Below are positions 36,619 through 45,894 of a stretch of DNA of 64,000 bases, one piece after another. The notes beneath the pieces were generated by a model. The model was given only the letters and a program-made list of their open reading frames with translations, was not told the DNA's origin and searched no databases. The position numbers and the translations under genes are program-made. The stretch's first letter is position 1; each line of letters opens with the position of its first letter. The DNA is taken from the NCBI RefSeq assembly GCF_030674635.1, contig NZ_CP089978.1, positions 1,674,001 through 1,738,000 on the forward strand, given 5' to 3'. This DNA comes from Moraxella sp. ZY210820 (GTDB lineage Bacteria > Pseudomonadota > Gammaproteobacteria > Pseudomonadales > Moraxellaceae).

Positions 36619-37689
36619 ATGAAACATTTTCGTTTTTCAATTTTATTTACCATCATTTGTTTGATGCTTTCTGCTTATTGGGGCTATACACATGGACCTA
36701 ATGCAGGTATAGCTACCATGATGAAAGCTCTTGCTATTACTGCGATTTTAGCGGTGATGGAAATTTCCCTATCTTTTGATAATGCGGTGGTTAATGCTTC
36801 TGTATTGCGTAATTGGGACGAATTTTGGAAAAAAATCTTTCTCACAGTGGGAATTTTAATTGCTGTATTTGGTATGCGTTTGGTATTCCCTGTTGTAATC
36901 GTTGCTGTAACCGCAGAAATGGGCATGATGGAAGTGGTCAATATGGCACTCAAAGAACCCGAAGAATATTCGAAACGCTTAATGGCACATCATGCTGAAA
37001 TTGCTGCTTTTGGTGGTATTTTCCTATTAATGGTATTTTTAAACTTCTTTTTTGATGATAGTAAAGATACCCATTGGTTTAAATGGTTGGAAACACGTTT
37101 AGCCAGTTTAGGTAATATCCCTGCGATGTCAGTTTTTTTAGCTTTAGCTGTTTTATTAGGTATGGCAAGTGCTATCGATGAACAACAACGTCTCGTGGTG
37201 GTTATGGCGGGTATTTGGGGAATTGTCATTTATATCGGTGTACAAGTAATTGCTCATCTACTTGGTGGTGAACCTGAAATCGATGAAAATGGTAACGCTA
37301 TTAGCGGTGCAAGTGGCGGTGTTGTAAAAGCAGGTCTTGGTGGTTTCTTATACTTAGAAGTACTTGATGCGTCATTCAGTTTTGATGGTGTTGTTGGTGC
37401 ATTTGCAATTAGTAGTGATGTTGTTATTATCATGCTTGGTTTAGCAATTGGTGCAATTTTTGTCCGTTCAATGACCATTTATCTTGTGGAAAAAGGTACA
37501 CTCGATGCTTATATTTACCTTGAACACGGGGCTCACTATGCAATTGGTGCTTTGGCAATTATCATGATTATCGGTGCTACAGGTATGCATATTCCTGAAG
37601 TGATTACGGGTTTGATTGGTGTTGCGTTTATTGTATGGGCTGTTTTTGCTTCTATTGCTTATCGTAAAAAAATCACCCATCTCAACTAA
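36619..37689 (+). CDS. DUF475 / TerC-like integral membrane protein
   Basis: A 356-residue inner-membrane protein with about nine helices. The paired acidic motifs of the TerC/DUF475 superfamily are seen twice: AVMEISLSFDNAVVNASVL (about residues 44-62) and LEVLDASFSFDGVVGAFA (about 246-263). These acidic residues in the membrane suggest metal-ion binding or transport. Related TerC/Alx proteins are tied to manganese export and tellurite resistance; the substrate here is inference only. The gene is monocistronic, with a strong terminator. Confidence 0.88.
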   Translation: MKHFRFSILFTIICLMLSAYWGYTHGPNAGIATMMKALAITAILAVMEISLSFDNAVVNASVLRNWDEFWKKIFLTVGILIAVFGMRLVFPVVIVAVTAEMGMMEVVNMALKEPEEYSKRLMAHHAEIAAFGGIFLLMVFLNFFFDDSKDTHWFKWLETRLASLGNIPAMSVFLALAVLLGMASAIDEQQRLVVVMAGIWGIVIYIGVQVIAHLLGGEPEIDENGNAISGASGGVVKAGLGGFLYLEVLDASFSFDGVVGAFAISSDVVIIMLGLAIGAIFVRSMTIYLVEKGTLDAYIYLEHGAHYAIGALAIIMIIGATGMHIPEVITGLIGVAFIVWAVFASIAYRKKITHLN

Positions 37690-37700
37690 AGTGTTGTATA

Positions 37701-37737
37701 AAAAAATTCCTTTCACTACACATGAAAGGAATTTTTT
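37701..37737. terminator. Bidirectional terminator between the DUF475 and EF-hand genes
   Basis: A perfect 15-bp stem (AAAAAATTCCTTTCA / TGAAAGGAATTTTTT) with a 7-nt loop, between two convergent genes and flanked by A/T runs in both directions. Confidence 0.9.
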
Positions 37738-37746
37738 ATGTCCTAT

Positions 37747-38628
37747 TTATTTTATTTCTGGTAACTTTTCCGTCAAAGTAACTACACCATTGTTATCGGT
37801 ATCCCAGAATGCAAAATAATGTTTTGAGAATAAAACCACATCTTGTGGACTAATTTTTCCATTATGATCTGTATCGATTGCTTTAAAACGTTGTACTGTA
37901 AAATCGCTTAATTTTTGTTTTGTTTTTTCCATCATTTCATCAGCACGTTGTAAAAATTCAGTTTCATATTCAGTTGAATCAATCAGCCCATCTTGATTAC
38001 TATCTGTACGGCTAAATTGCTGTTCACGCATTTTTAAATAATCTGCCAAACTCACACGTTTTTGCCCATTTTCAGTATAAAGTGCCATAAATCCTTGTGC
38101 ATTATGCGTGGTTGGCATTGCCAATAATGGTTTTAAACGATATTTCAATGAAGCACTATCTTTTTGTTGTGCTTCAACTTCAATGGTTTCTTTACTATCT
38201 TTGCTATCCATATAACCGTCTTTATTACTATCATAACGAACAAATGATTTTAAACCAACTGCTTGAAATTCATGCAAATCAATGCGTTCATCTTTATTGG
38301 CATCTATCGATTTAAAACGCACTTGTGTTTGTTTAATTTGCATTTCACGAAATTTAGCCAATTCTGCTGATGATTTTGCATTATGACGTGTAACAAATTC
38401 TTGCTGTGTTAAACTTTTCTTTTTAGCGAAAATTTCTTTAATGTGTTGTTGGATTTGTTGCTCAAAAGTCTTTTGGCTTAATTCCTGTGCCTGTTCTCCA
38501 CCAAATTTAAGTACAAAACGCAAACGAGCATCTTCCACAGATTCTTCAATTGGCGACAAATAAACAGGATTAGCCATCGCAGATGTACTCAACATTAAAC
38601 CTACAATACACACATTTAAAATACGCAT
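37747..38628 (-). CDS. Secreted EF-hand calcium-binding protein
   Basis: A 293-residue protein with a signal peptide ending near residue 19 (SAMA). Five EF-hand-like loops are visible: DANKDERIDLHEF, DSNKDGYMDSKD, DSNQDGLIDSTEY, DTDHNGKISPQDV and DTDNNGVVTLTE. The region between signal and first loop is helical and charged. It probably binds calcium in the periplasm or outside the cell; its partner is unknown. It is divergent from a TonB-dependent receptor 260 bases away. Its own promoter region (TTGCTA-16-TATAAT on minus) is overlapped by a perfect palindrome at 38644-38666, which suggests repression. Confidence 0.85.
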   Translation of the reverse strand: MRILNVCIVGLMLSTSAMANPVYLSPIEESVEDARLRFVLKFGGEQAQELSQKTFEQQIQQHIKEIFAKKKSLTQQEFVTRHNAKSSAELAKFREMQIKQTQVRFKSIDANKDERIDLHEFQAVGLKSFVRYDSNKDGYMDSKDSKETIEVEAQQKDSASLKYRLKPLLAMPTTHNAQGFMALYTENGQKRVSLADYLKMREQQFSRTDSNQDGLIDSTEYETEFLQRADEMMEKTKQKLSDFTVQRFKAIDTDHNGKISPQDVVLFSKHYFAFWDTDNNGVVTLTEKLPEIK

Positions 38629-38643
38629 GAAAATGCTCCATTA

Positions 38644-38666
38644 ATAATAAGACTTATTCTTATTAT
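38644..38666 (-). promoter_or_regulatory. Palindromic operator candidate over the EF-hand gene promoter
   Basis: A perfect inverted repeat ATAATAAGA-N5-TCTTATTAT (23 bp) ending 16 bases before the EF-hand gene start. On the minus strand a TATAAT -10 (38662-38667) lies across its edge, with TTGCTA 16 nt further upstream. A dimeric repressor bound here would block the promoter. It could also be a hairpin in the 5' leader. Confidence 0.5.
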
Positions 38667-38828
38667 AAATAAAAAATTACAATTAGCAAGACATCATTGT
38701 TTATTTTTAAAATTAATTTATACTTTTTTTTAATCAATATAACATTTAAATATATAATATTAGTTTAATATCAATCACTTATTATTTATTTAAAACTTAA
38801 TAACATAAATTATAATTATTATTAACTA

Positions 38829-38857
38829 TTGTAAATGATAATTTTTATTATTATAAT
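38829..38857 (+). promoter_or_regulatory. Promoter with Fur-box-like site before the TonB-dependent receptor
   Basis: TTGTAA (38829-38834), a 17-nt spacer and TATAAT (38852-38857). Bases 38831-38849 match the 19-bp Fur consensus at 14 of 19 positions by hand count and lie across the -35 and spacer. This would repress the receptor when iron is plentiful. Confidence 0.6.
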
Positions 38858-38888
38858 GCAGTTACACAATATTACTTTTAACTGAATA

Positions 38889-41054
38889 ATGGTATATCAT
38901 ATGCAAAATCTACTAAGCTACTTCAATAAAAAACAACTCAGTTTGTGTATCACCTGTTTAATGTCTGCGTTTCCAATATGGGCAGATACTGAACCAACAA
39001 CTGTTCAAGCATTACCAACAATTGTTATTAACGCTAAAGCGGAAGCAAATAGTGATACACAAAAATTAGTAACTAATAACCAAGACCTAGTTCGTTATAG
39101 TACAGATATGGGAACCAGTGAATTAGGGCGTTTTGGTAGTCAAGGTTTTAATATTCGTGGTGTTGATGGCAACCGTGTAGAAATGACTGTTGATGGTATT
39201 GCACAGGCTGATTCTGAAACTATTTCTGTGGTACAAAATTATAGCTACTATAACCGTTCTAGAATTAATGTTGATAATGAAATGATGAGCCAAGTGAATA
39301 TTCAAAAAGGCAGTTCAGCCAATGCTTTGGGTGGTTCAGTCCATTATCAAACCAAAAATATAGATGATATTCTGCTTGATAATCGTAAAATTGGTGCTTA
39401 TTTCAAAAATACTTACAATGGTAGTAGTAAAGAATGGATTAATACTGCAGGTACTGCTGTAGATAGCCAATATGTTGATGCACTTGCCTTATACAGTTAT
39501 CGTAAAGGTCATGAAACACAAATCCATAGCAAAGATAATGGTATTAAAATGGGACAAGAGCGTTCACTCCCTAATCCTTATCAATCAAAACAATATAGTT
39601 ATTTAGCAAAATTAGGCTTTAAATGGGATAATGAGCAACATCGTATCGAACTCAAAGCTGATAAACAAAACAATAAAAATGAAGGACAAGAACTTAGTTA
39701 TTCTTCAGCAACTTTCCGAGAATTTAATGATAAACAAGAACGTCAAAGCTACGGTGTATTTTATCAATATCAACCAACACAATCTACATGGTTAGAACGT
39801 TTTAAAATTGGTTATGACCACCAAGATACAATCATGTCAGCTACCAATAAACAAAATGGACGTACACCAGACCATACCAATCGCGGTTTCTATACCCAGC
39901 TTAATCAAGCAACATTAGATATGAAATTTGCACCTACTCCAACAGCATATACACAACATCAATTGAGTTTAAATGCAGGCTACTCTCAACTAAAATTTAA
40001 AAGTGTAGATTATACTTATAGTAATAATCGTAGTGCAAATGGCTATATGCCCCGCCCTGTAGAACGTAAACGTTGGCATATTGCAATTAGAGATGATATT
40101 CAATTTACACCAAATAATTTAACAGGTTATGCTAAATTACGTTATGATCATACTCAATTTGAACAAGAAACACGTCAAGAAAAACCTGATGTTTCTGTGC
40201 TTTCTGGTGGCTTAGGTTTTAAATATCAATTAACACCAACATGGAGTTTAGGCTATGGATTTAATACAGGTTTCCGTATGCCAACAGCAACCGAAATGTA
40301 TTTTGGCGGTAAAATGCGTGGATTAGATATTATATCTAATCCACATCTCAAACCTGAATATAGTCATAATCATGAACTCACTTTTAAAGCAGATAATAAT
40401 TTAGGACAATTAAATTTAACCGCCTATCAAAATCGTTATCACAATATGATTGAACGTGTTGTTATTGCCAATGATACCTATCAATCACAAAATATTCGTG
40501 AAGCCAAAGTATCAGGTTTAGATATTTCAGGGCAAATTGATTTACATCAAATATTTAACCCATTAGCACAAGGTTTAATGATAAATTTAGGCTTTGGTTA
40601 TGCAACAGGTAAAAAAGATACAGGGGAACGTTTATTAAGCATTCAGCCTAAACGTAGCCTTTTGGGTTTAAGCTATCAAGCACCTGATGATAATTGGTCA
40701 ATTCATTTACAAGGACAATATGTACAAGCTAAAAAAGCAAAAGATACTCTTGCTTATCGTGGTACATTCTTTGACCGTTATACTGGTGCACCAACTTTAG
40801 CTTCATATGGTGAAGCACGCTATTTAAGTCCATCTTATACTGTGTTTGATTTATATGGTCATAAAAAGTTTGGTAAAAATACTACAATTAATCTGGGTAT
40901 TTATAATTTATTCAATAAAAAATACCGTACATGGGATAGCGTACGCTCAATCGCTTCTAATCCATCTTTAAGTAATACACCAACAAATGACGGTATTGAG
41001 CGTTATAATGCACCTAAACGTTATATGATGGCTTCTGTAGAATTTAAATTTTAA
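38889..41054 (+). CDS. TonB-dependent receptor, heme/hemoglobin-transferrin type
   Basis: A 721-residue outer-membrane receptor; an ATG at codon 5 (38901) is an alternative start. After the signal peptide (end about ...IWADTE) the plug domain starts with a TonB-box-like PTIVINA and includes FNIRGVDGNRVEMTVDGIAQ and VNIQKGSSANALGGSV. The 22-strand barrel ends ASVEFKF with a terminal Phe. FRMPTATEM and NPHLKPE correspond to the FRAP and NPNL boxes of heme receptors; the His usually found between them is absent, though NPHL itself has one. The family takes iron from heme, hemoglobin, transferrin or lactoferrin. A Fur-like site supports an iron role. No lipoprotein partner or tonB is adjacent. 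Confidence 0.88.
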   Translation: MVYHMQNLLSYFNKKQLSLCITCLMSAFPIWADTEPTTVQALPTIVINAKAEANSDTQKLVTNNQDLVRYSTDMGTSELGRFGSQGFNIRGVDGNRVEMTVDGIAQADSETISVVQNYSYYNRSRINVDNEMMSQVNIQKGSSANALGGSVHYQTKNIDDILLDNRKIGAYFKNTYNGSSKEWINTAGTAVDSQYVDALALYSYRKGHETQIHSKDNGIKMGQERSLPNPYQSKQYSYLAKLGFKWDNEQHRIELKADKQNNKNEGQELSYSSATFREFNDKQERQSYGVFYQYQPTQSTWLERFKIGYDHQDTIMSATNKQNGRTPDHTNRGFYTQLNQATLDMKFAPTPTAYTQHQLSLNAGYSQLKFKSVDYTYSNNRSANGYMPRPVERKRWHIAIRDDIQFTPNNLTGYAKLRYDHTQFEQETRQEKPDVSVLSGGLGFKYQLTPTWSLGYGFNTGFRMPTATEMYFGGKMRGLDIISNPHLKPEYSHNHELTFKADNNLGQLNLTAYQNRYHNMIERVVIANDTYQSQNIREAKVSGLDISGQIDLHQIFNPLAQGLMINLGFGYATGKKDTGERLLSIQPKRSLLGLSYQAPDDNWSIHLQGQYVQAKKAKDTLAYRGTFFDRYTGAPTLASYGEARYLSPSYTVFDLYGHKKFGKNTTINLGIYNLFNKKYRTWDSVRSIASNPSLSNTPTNDGIERYNAPKRYMMASVEFKF

Positions 41055-41067
41055 TTGAAATATCAAT

Positions 41068-41098
41068 AAATAAGCCAATCATCACGATTGGCTTATTT
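41068..41098 (+). terminator. Terminator of the TonB-dependent receptor gene
   Basis: A perfect 13-bp stem (AAATAAGCCAATC / GATTGGCTTATTT) with a 5-nt loop and a T run, 14 bases after the stop. It also serves the convergent yebC side. Confidence 0.85.
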
Positions 41099-41117
41099 TT
41101 ATATTCATGTTAGCAAA

Positions 41118-41867
41118 TTAAGCATCAAGCTGTGCTAATACATCATCAGAAAATTCAACGTTAGTATAAACGTTTTGTACATCGTCTAAATCTTCAAGCA
41201 TATCAATCATTTTCATGATTTGTTTTGCTTGGTCGATGTCGGTAATTTCTGCTTTAGTTGATGGGTGCATGACCACTTCAGCATTATCTGATTTTAAACC
41301 TGCATTAGCTAAAGCATCTTGTACATCACCAAAACTTTCTGGAGTAGTAATCACTAAAATATTATCTTCAGATACTTCAATATCATCAGCACCTGCTTCT
41401 AAAGCAATTTCCATGATTTGATCTTCAAGCGTTACATCTTCAAATGAAATCTCACCACGCTTGGTAAATAAATAAGCCACTGAACCTGTTGTTCCTAAAT
41501 TACCATTCGTTTTAGTAAAACAATGACGTACATCAGGTACAGTACGATTCAAATTATCAGTCATGGTTTCAACAATAACTGCAACACCACCAACACCATA
41601 ACCTTCGTAAGTGACTTCTTTTAAATCATCATTATCTTCACCACCAACACCACGCTGAATTGCACGGTTAATAGTATCACGTGTCATATTAACAGATAAG
41701 GCTTTTTCTACTACCGCACGCAAACGTGGGTTACTTGCCACTTCACCGCCACCTAATTTAGCAGCTGTAACGATTTCACGGATATATTTTGTAAAAATTT
41801 TACCACGGCTTGCATCTTGTTTTGCTTTACGATGCTTAATATTCGCCCATTTTGAATGACCTGCCAT
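41118..41867 (-). CDS. yebC: YebC/PmpR-family regulatory protein
   Basis: A 249-residue protein starting [19 protein letters not shown], the hallmark of the YebC family. The segments [14 protein letters not shown] ([11 protein letters not shown]), [19 protein letters not shown] and [17 protein letters not shown] are conserved. Members have been described as DNA-binding regulators and, more recently, as ribosome-associated factors that help translate difficult sequences. No ruvC or ruvAB neighbours, common for yebC elsewhere, are present here. Confidence 0.95.
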   Translation of the reverse strand: MAGHSKWANIKHRKAKQDASRGKIFTKYIREIVTAAKLGGGEVASNPRLRAVVEKALSVNMTRDTINRAIQRGVGGEDNDDLKEVTYEGYGVGGVAVIVETMTDNLNRTVPDVRHCFTKTNGNLGTTGSVAYLFTKRGEISFEDVTLEDQIMEIALEAGADDIEVSEDNILVITTPESFGDVQDALANAGLKSDNAEVVMHPSTKAEITDIDQAKQIMKMIDMLEDLDDVQNVYTNVEFSDDVLAQLDA

Positions 41868-41956
41868 TGCAGAACTCCACTAAAATAAAAAACTAAATTT
41901 ACCTTATTATTTTAATTTAACATAAGGTAAATCATAACAAAAATTTTATTTCAATA

Positions 41957-41992
41957 AAAAACCCTTTCTATACTGTGATAGAAAGAGTTTTT
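41957..41992 (-). terminator. Terminator of grxD
   Basis: AAAAACCCTTTCTAT / ATAGAAAGAGTTTTT, 15 bp with one mismatch, about 10 bases past the grxD stop; T run on the minus strand. Confidence 0.75.
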
Positions 41993-42001
41993 ACATCAAA
42001 A

Positions 42002-42337
42002 TTATTCTACAGCTGGACTATTTGCTTCAATCAATGGTTTTAATTCACCTGATTGAAACATTTCCAGCATAATATCGCTACCACCAATAAGCTCACCTTT
42101 TACCCAAAGTTGTGGGAAAGTAGGCCAATTCGCAATTTGTGGTAATGTTGCACGAATATCTTGATTTTCTAAAATATTGACATAAGCAAATGGACGACCA
42201 ATTTGACTTAATACTTCTACTGCACGAGCAGAAAAACCACATTGTGGAAATTGTGGTGTACCTTTCATATACAATAATACATTATGTTTAGCAATTTGTT
42301 CACGGATTAACGTTTCTGTATCACGTTGTTCAGTCAT
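42002..42337 (-). CDS. grxD: Monothiol glutaredoxin Grx4
   Basis: A 111-residue CGFS-type monothiol glutaredoxin that binds or delivers 2Fe-2S clusters, usually with BolA proteins. CGFS is at residues 33-36, the glutathione-site region reads NWPTFPQLWVKGELIGGSD, and the length is normal (E. coli 115). The gene is separate from yebC, about 130 bases away with a terminator between them, and is divergent from argD. Confidence 0.95.
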   Translation of the reverse strand: MTEQRDTETLIREQIAKHNVLLYMKGTPQFPQCGFSARAVEVLSQIGRPFAYVNILENQDIRATLPQIANWPTFPQLWVKGELIGGSDIMLEMFQSGELKPLIEANSPAVE

Positions 42338-42495
42338 GGCGAAGCCTCTATCGATTAATTATCTTATCGCTTGTGTTAGAAATATTTTTATTATAACAGA
42401 ATTTACTGCGTGATATAATCTATTTTTTATCAATATTACTTTATTTTTTTATCAAATTTTGCTATATATAAGCCTTTATTTTTTATAGGATAACG

Positions 42496-43704
42496 ATGAT
42501 GACCTACACTCCAGCACCAATTAATCCCAACGAACCATCACACATTATGCCAACTTATGCCAGACAAAATATCGCTTTTGTGCGTGGCAAGGGTTCATCT
42601 TTATACACTGAAGATGGAACAGAATATTTTGATGCCTTAACAGGCATTGCCGTATGTGGTTTAGGTCATTCCCATCCTGTAATAGCCCAAGCAATTGCTG
42701 AACAAGCACAAACGTTAATTCATACCAGTAATTTATTTGAAATCCCATGGCAAACAGCAGCTGCACAAAAATTGGCTGAAGTGTCAGGTATGCAAGAAAT
42801 TTTCTTTGCCAATAGTGGTGCAGAAGCCAATGAAGGAGCGATTAAAATTGCCCGTAAATATGGTCATCAGCAAGGCATTGACAATCCTAAAATTGTGGTC
42901 ATGGAAAAATCATTTCATGGACGTACCATGGCAACACTTACCGCAACAGGCAATAAAAAAGTGCAAGAAGGTTTTGCACCACTCGTTGAAGGTTTTATTC
43001 GCATTCCATTTGGCGATGTTGAAGCATTAGAAGAAGTTGCATTACAACACCCTGATATTGTTGCCGTTTTACTTGAACCAATTCAAGGTGAAGGTGGTAT
43101 CAATACTGCTCCACAAGGTTTTAGTTATTTAGAAGATGTACGCCGTATTTGTAATCAACATCATTGGTTAATGATGCTTGATGAAGTACAAACCGGTAAT
43201 GGACGTACAGGGCGTTATTTTGCTTATCAACATACCAATATTGTACCTGATGTTTTAACTACAGCTAAAGGCTTAGGCAATGGCTTCCCGATTGGTGCGG
43301 TGATGACACAAGGTCAAGCGGTCGGGATTTTACAAGCAGGTAATCATGGCTCAACTTATGGTGGTACGGCATTAGGTTCACGCATTGTTTACACCGTAAT
43401 TGAACAAATGCAACACGAAAATGCAGTCGAAAATGCTGAAAAAATAGGTAATTATATTGTACAACAATTACGCACCCAGCTTACAGATAAAATTGTCGAA
43501 GTGCGTGGTTTTGGTATGATGATTGGTATTGAACTTAAACGTGAATGTGGCGATTTAGTCGCCATTGCTCGTGATGAATATCATCTAATTTTAAATGTAA
43601 CAGCGGGTAATGTGATTCGTTTATTGCCTGCTTTAAATCTGACACAAGAACAAGCTGATGATTTAATTCAACGTTTAGTGAAAATGATTGAGCAACACGC
43701 TTAG
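42496..43704 (+). CDS. argD: Acetylornithine aminotransferase
   Basis: A 402-residue PLP enzyme of class III aminotransferases, converting N-acetylglutamate semialdehyde to N-acetylornithine in arginine synthesis; it may also act on succinyl-diaminopimelate. Family motifs: SNLFEIPWQ, FFANSGAEANEGAIKIARKYG, EPIQGEGG, LMMLDEVQTGNGRTG, and the PLP lysine in LTTAKGLGNGFPIGAV. Two ATG codons in a row lie behind an AGGATAACG site. No other arg gene is adjacent, as in most gammaproteobacteria with scattered arg genes. Confidence 0.93.
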   Translation: MMTYTPAPINPNEPSHIMPTYARQNIAFVRGKGSSLYTEDGTEYFDALTGIAVCGLGHSHPVIAQAIAEQAQTLIHTSNLFEIPWQTAAAQKLAEVSGMQEIFFANSGAEANEGAIKIARKYGHQQGIDNPKIVVMEKSFHGRTMATLTATGNKKVQEGFAPLVEGFIRIPFGDVEALEEVALQHPDIVAVLLEPIQGEGGINTAPQGFSYLEDVRRICNQHHWLMMLDEVQTGNGRTGRYFAYQHTNIVPDVLTTAKGLGNGFPIGAVMTQGQAVGILQAGNHGSTYGGTALGSRIVYTVIEQMQHENAVENAEKIGNYIVQQLRTQLTDKIVEVRGFGMMIGIELKRECGDLVAIARDEYHLILNVTAGNVIRLLPALNLTQEQADDLIQRLVKMIEQHA

Positions 43705-43734
43705 TAAAATTTACTCTCTATTCCTTGATAAATG

Positions 43735-43759
43735 GTAAGGGCGAAAGTATTGCCCTTAC
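43735..43759. repeat. Short GTAAGGGC hairpin repeat
   Basis: GTAAGGGC-N9-GCCCTTAC between argD and the convergent M15-type gene. It belongs by sequence to the GTAGGGGC / GCCCCTAC hairpins seen at 31639, 49505 and 53590. It could serve as a weak terminator. Confidence 0.55.
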
Positions 43760-43784
43760 ATAATTTTAATCAAAATAGCAAATA

Positions 43785-44558
43785 TTAAGATTCACTCTGC
43801 TCTATTTGATCTGCAATCAAAGGATAGCACGGCGAACTAACACGTGTTAAATCAGCCCCCCAAGTACGAAAACCTTGCGTATCAATATGAATTTGTCCAG
43901 AACGATAAACGCCTAAACCCATATTAAAACTTGCACCATGTTGTAACCAAAAATAGCATAATTTTTGCTTGGTATGCTCGATTTCCACATATTCTTCTAC
44001 AGTTGGATACTCAGAACCTAAACGGAAATCAATGGCTGCATTAAATAAATGTTTAGATGAGCTTGCCCCACCTGCACAACTATTGGTTGGATAATCACGA
44101 TACACTGAAGTAACTTCAAAATCTTTTAAAATCTTGGCAGATTGTAAATAATGGAAAACCTTTAAAGTCGCAATCGAATTACTCCATAACTCACGAGATG
44201 GCACCATATATTCAGATGCTCCACAACTTTCCCATGAACGTGCAGTACGCAACAGCTCAAACATTGGCACAATATTAGCAACCTGATATTGTTGTAAATA
44301 TTGTTCATATTGTTGCACACGCAAACGATTTTCCCCTTGCGATAGCCAAATCACATAAGAATAAGGAATGGTTTTTTCTTTTTGTTTTACAGGTTTTAAC
44401 TTAGGCAAAGGAACACTATATTGTGCAGGAATTTCCGCCACAGGTTTAGGAATTTTTACTGTTTTCTGTACTTTAGGTGGGGGAGAAGCGGGAGTACAGC
44501 CGACCATAACACCAGAAAATAGCACTAGGGTCAGCCCTAATTTAAAGCGTGATTGCAT
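43785..44558 (-). CDS. M15-type zinc peptidase-like lipoprotein
   Basis: A 257-residue envelope protein. The lipobox MVGC puts the acylated Cys at residue 21; a Pro/Lys-rich linker runs to about residue 65. The C-terminal domain resembles peptidase M15 (VanY/DacA-type or M15A): SSKHLFNAAIDFRL supplies a His and Asp in the H-x(6)-D spacing and QIHIDTQG a second His, consistent with a zinc site. Four or more Cys in the domain may form disulfides in the periplasm. It may trim peptidoglycan peptides. It is monocistronic and precedes folE in the opposite sense of reading order. Confidence 0.75.
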   Translation of the reverse strand: MQSRFKLGLTLVLFSGVMVGCTPASPPPKVQKTVKIPKPVAEIPAQYSVPLPKLKPVKQKEKTIPYSYVIWLSQGENRLRVQQYEQYLQQYQVANIVPMFELLRTARSWESCGASEYMVPSRELWSNSIATLKVFHYLQSAKILKDFEVTSVYRDYPTNSCAGGASSSKHLFNAAIDFRLGSEYPTVEEYVEIEHTKQKLCYFWLQHGASFNMGLGVYRSGQIHIDTQGFRTWGADLTRVSSPCYPLIADQIEQSES

Positions 44559-44674
44559 TTTACTGCCTTTTATACAAAATTATTACAATATTGTACCTAA
44601 TTTTTTGCTGAATAGATAAACTATTTTTGCAAAAAATTGTGCAATTTATGCAATCAATATCAACAATGATGGAT

Positions 44675-45229
44675 TTAGATTTGTTCAGGTACTGCCATTA
44701 AAAATTCTTGGCGTGCTTCTTTATCTGTTTTAAAATCGCCTATAAAAGATACTGTACGAGTCGTTGAATGTTGTTTTTGAATACCACGCATCATCATACA
44801 CATATGAGCTGAATCAATCACAACAGCTACACCACGAGCTTTGGTAATATCTTGAATCGCTTGAGCAATTTGTTGCGTTAAATTTTCTTGAATTTGTAAA
44901 CGGCGAGCAAACATTTCAGTAATACGAGCAAATTTTGACAAACCTAATACTTGCCCTTCTGGTAGATAGGCAATATGCACACGCCCATAAAATGGCAATA
45001 AATGATGTTCACATAAAGAATAAAATTCAATATTTTTCACCAAAACCATTTCACGGTTATCTGATGGAAATACCGCATCATTCGCAACTTCAACTAAATC
45101 TTGTTGATAACCAGATGTTAAATATTGAAATGCTTTAGCAGCACGTTGTGGCGTATCTTTTAAACCTGCACGGTTTAAATCTTCTCCAACAGCATTAATA
45201 ATATCAGCATAGGCGTGTGAAATAGACAT
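44675..45229 (-). CDS. folE: GTP cyclohydrolase I
   Basis: A 184-residue type IA enzyme that converts GTP to dihydroneopterin triphosphate, the first step of folate synthesis and also the source for queuosine. The zinc ligands are in [12 protein letters not shown] (Cys and His) and the later Cys in [27 protein letters not shown] and TQQIAQAI are the conserved core. The queuosine genes queE and queC lie about 6.5 kb further on, which share this product. It stands alone. Confidence 0.95.
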   Translation of the reverse strand: MSISHAYADIINAVGEDLNRAGLKDTPQRAAKAFQYLTSGYQQDLVEVANDAVFPSDNREMVLVKNIEFYSLCEHHLLPFYGRVHIAYLPEGQVLGLSKFARITEMFARRLQIQENLTQQIAQAIQDITKARGVAVVIDSAHMCMMMRGIQKQHSTTRTVSFIGDFKTDKEARQEFLMAVPEQI

Positions 45230-45338
45230 ATAAATCGCTAAATTATCAAATAAAAGTAATATTATAACAGCTATGATATAAAATTTAAATGCTCATAGAT
45301 TTATATTTCCATGAGCATTGTTCAGTTAAACACGAAAA

Positions 45339-45746
45339 TTATTTAAAGTCGGAGACTTTATAACCCATCTCTTCAATACAACCTTCCATGACACCAAAGC
45401 TATATTCTTTAAGTGCTTGCTCTTTTTCCTGTTTTGTTTTTGGCACAGGTAATTTTGATGCATCTTCTACACTTGCATCAATAATATTGGTAAAGAACTC
45501 ACGTTCTTCTTTTCCTGCTTTCGCATTAATAATGCTTTTATATAAGTTTTGTTTAGCCACTTTTGTCGTTTTATTTGCTTGATGCTCTTTATAAGCTTCA
45601 TTTGCAATATACGCAAACATACTACACATTTGAAATGCTTGCTCTTTTGAAAATTGTGGTTTTTGTGTTTCTGCTTGTGCAGTCGCTGAGCCTAAGAGTA
45701 CCGTAGCACCTAAAACCGTTGCCACTAGAGATTTATACATAGACAT
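45339..45746 (-). CDS. Small secreted protein of unknown function
   Basis: A 135-residue protein with a signal peptide cleaved near residue 25 (ATAQA). The mature part, about 110 residues, is helical and rich in Lys and Glu, with two Cys far apart (MCSMFAYIA and EGCIEEMG) that could form a disulfide. The start may be the ATG at codon 3. I do not recognise the family. It is monocistronic between folE and the Smr-domain gene. Confidence 0.65.
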   Translation of the reverse strand: MSMYKSLVATVLGATVLLGSATAQAETQKPQFSKEQAFQMCSMFAYIANEAYKEHQANKTTKVAKQNLYKSIINAKAGKEEREFFTNIIDASVEDASKLPVPKTKQEKEQALKEYSFGVMEGCIEEMGYKVSDFK

Positions 45747-45894
45747 CTTATCTACCTTTCAATGAAAATTTAATTCAGATTAACATAATTACTGCTATAA
45801 AAATAGGCTTTTTTGATATATTATGATGTATTTTTGTTAGCAAGGAAATAGAATTACTACATAATCTCATCATCATATCCAATACGTTTCCTCA

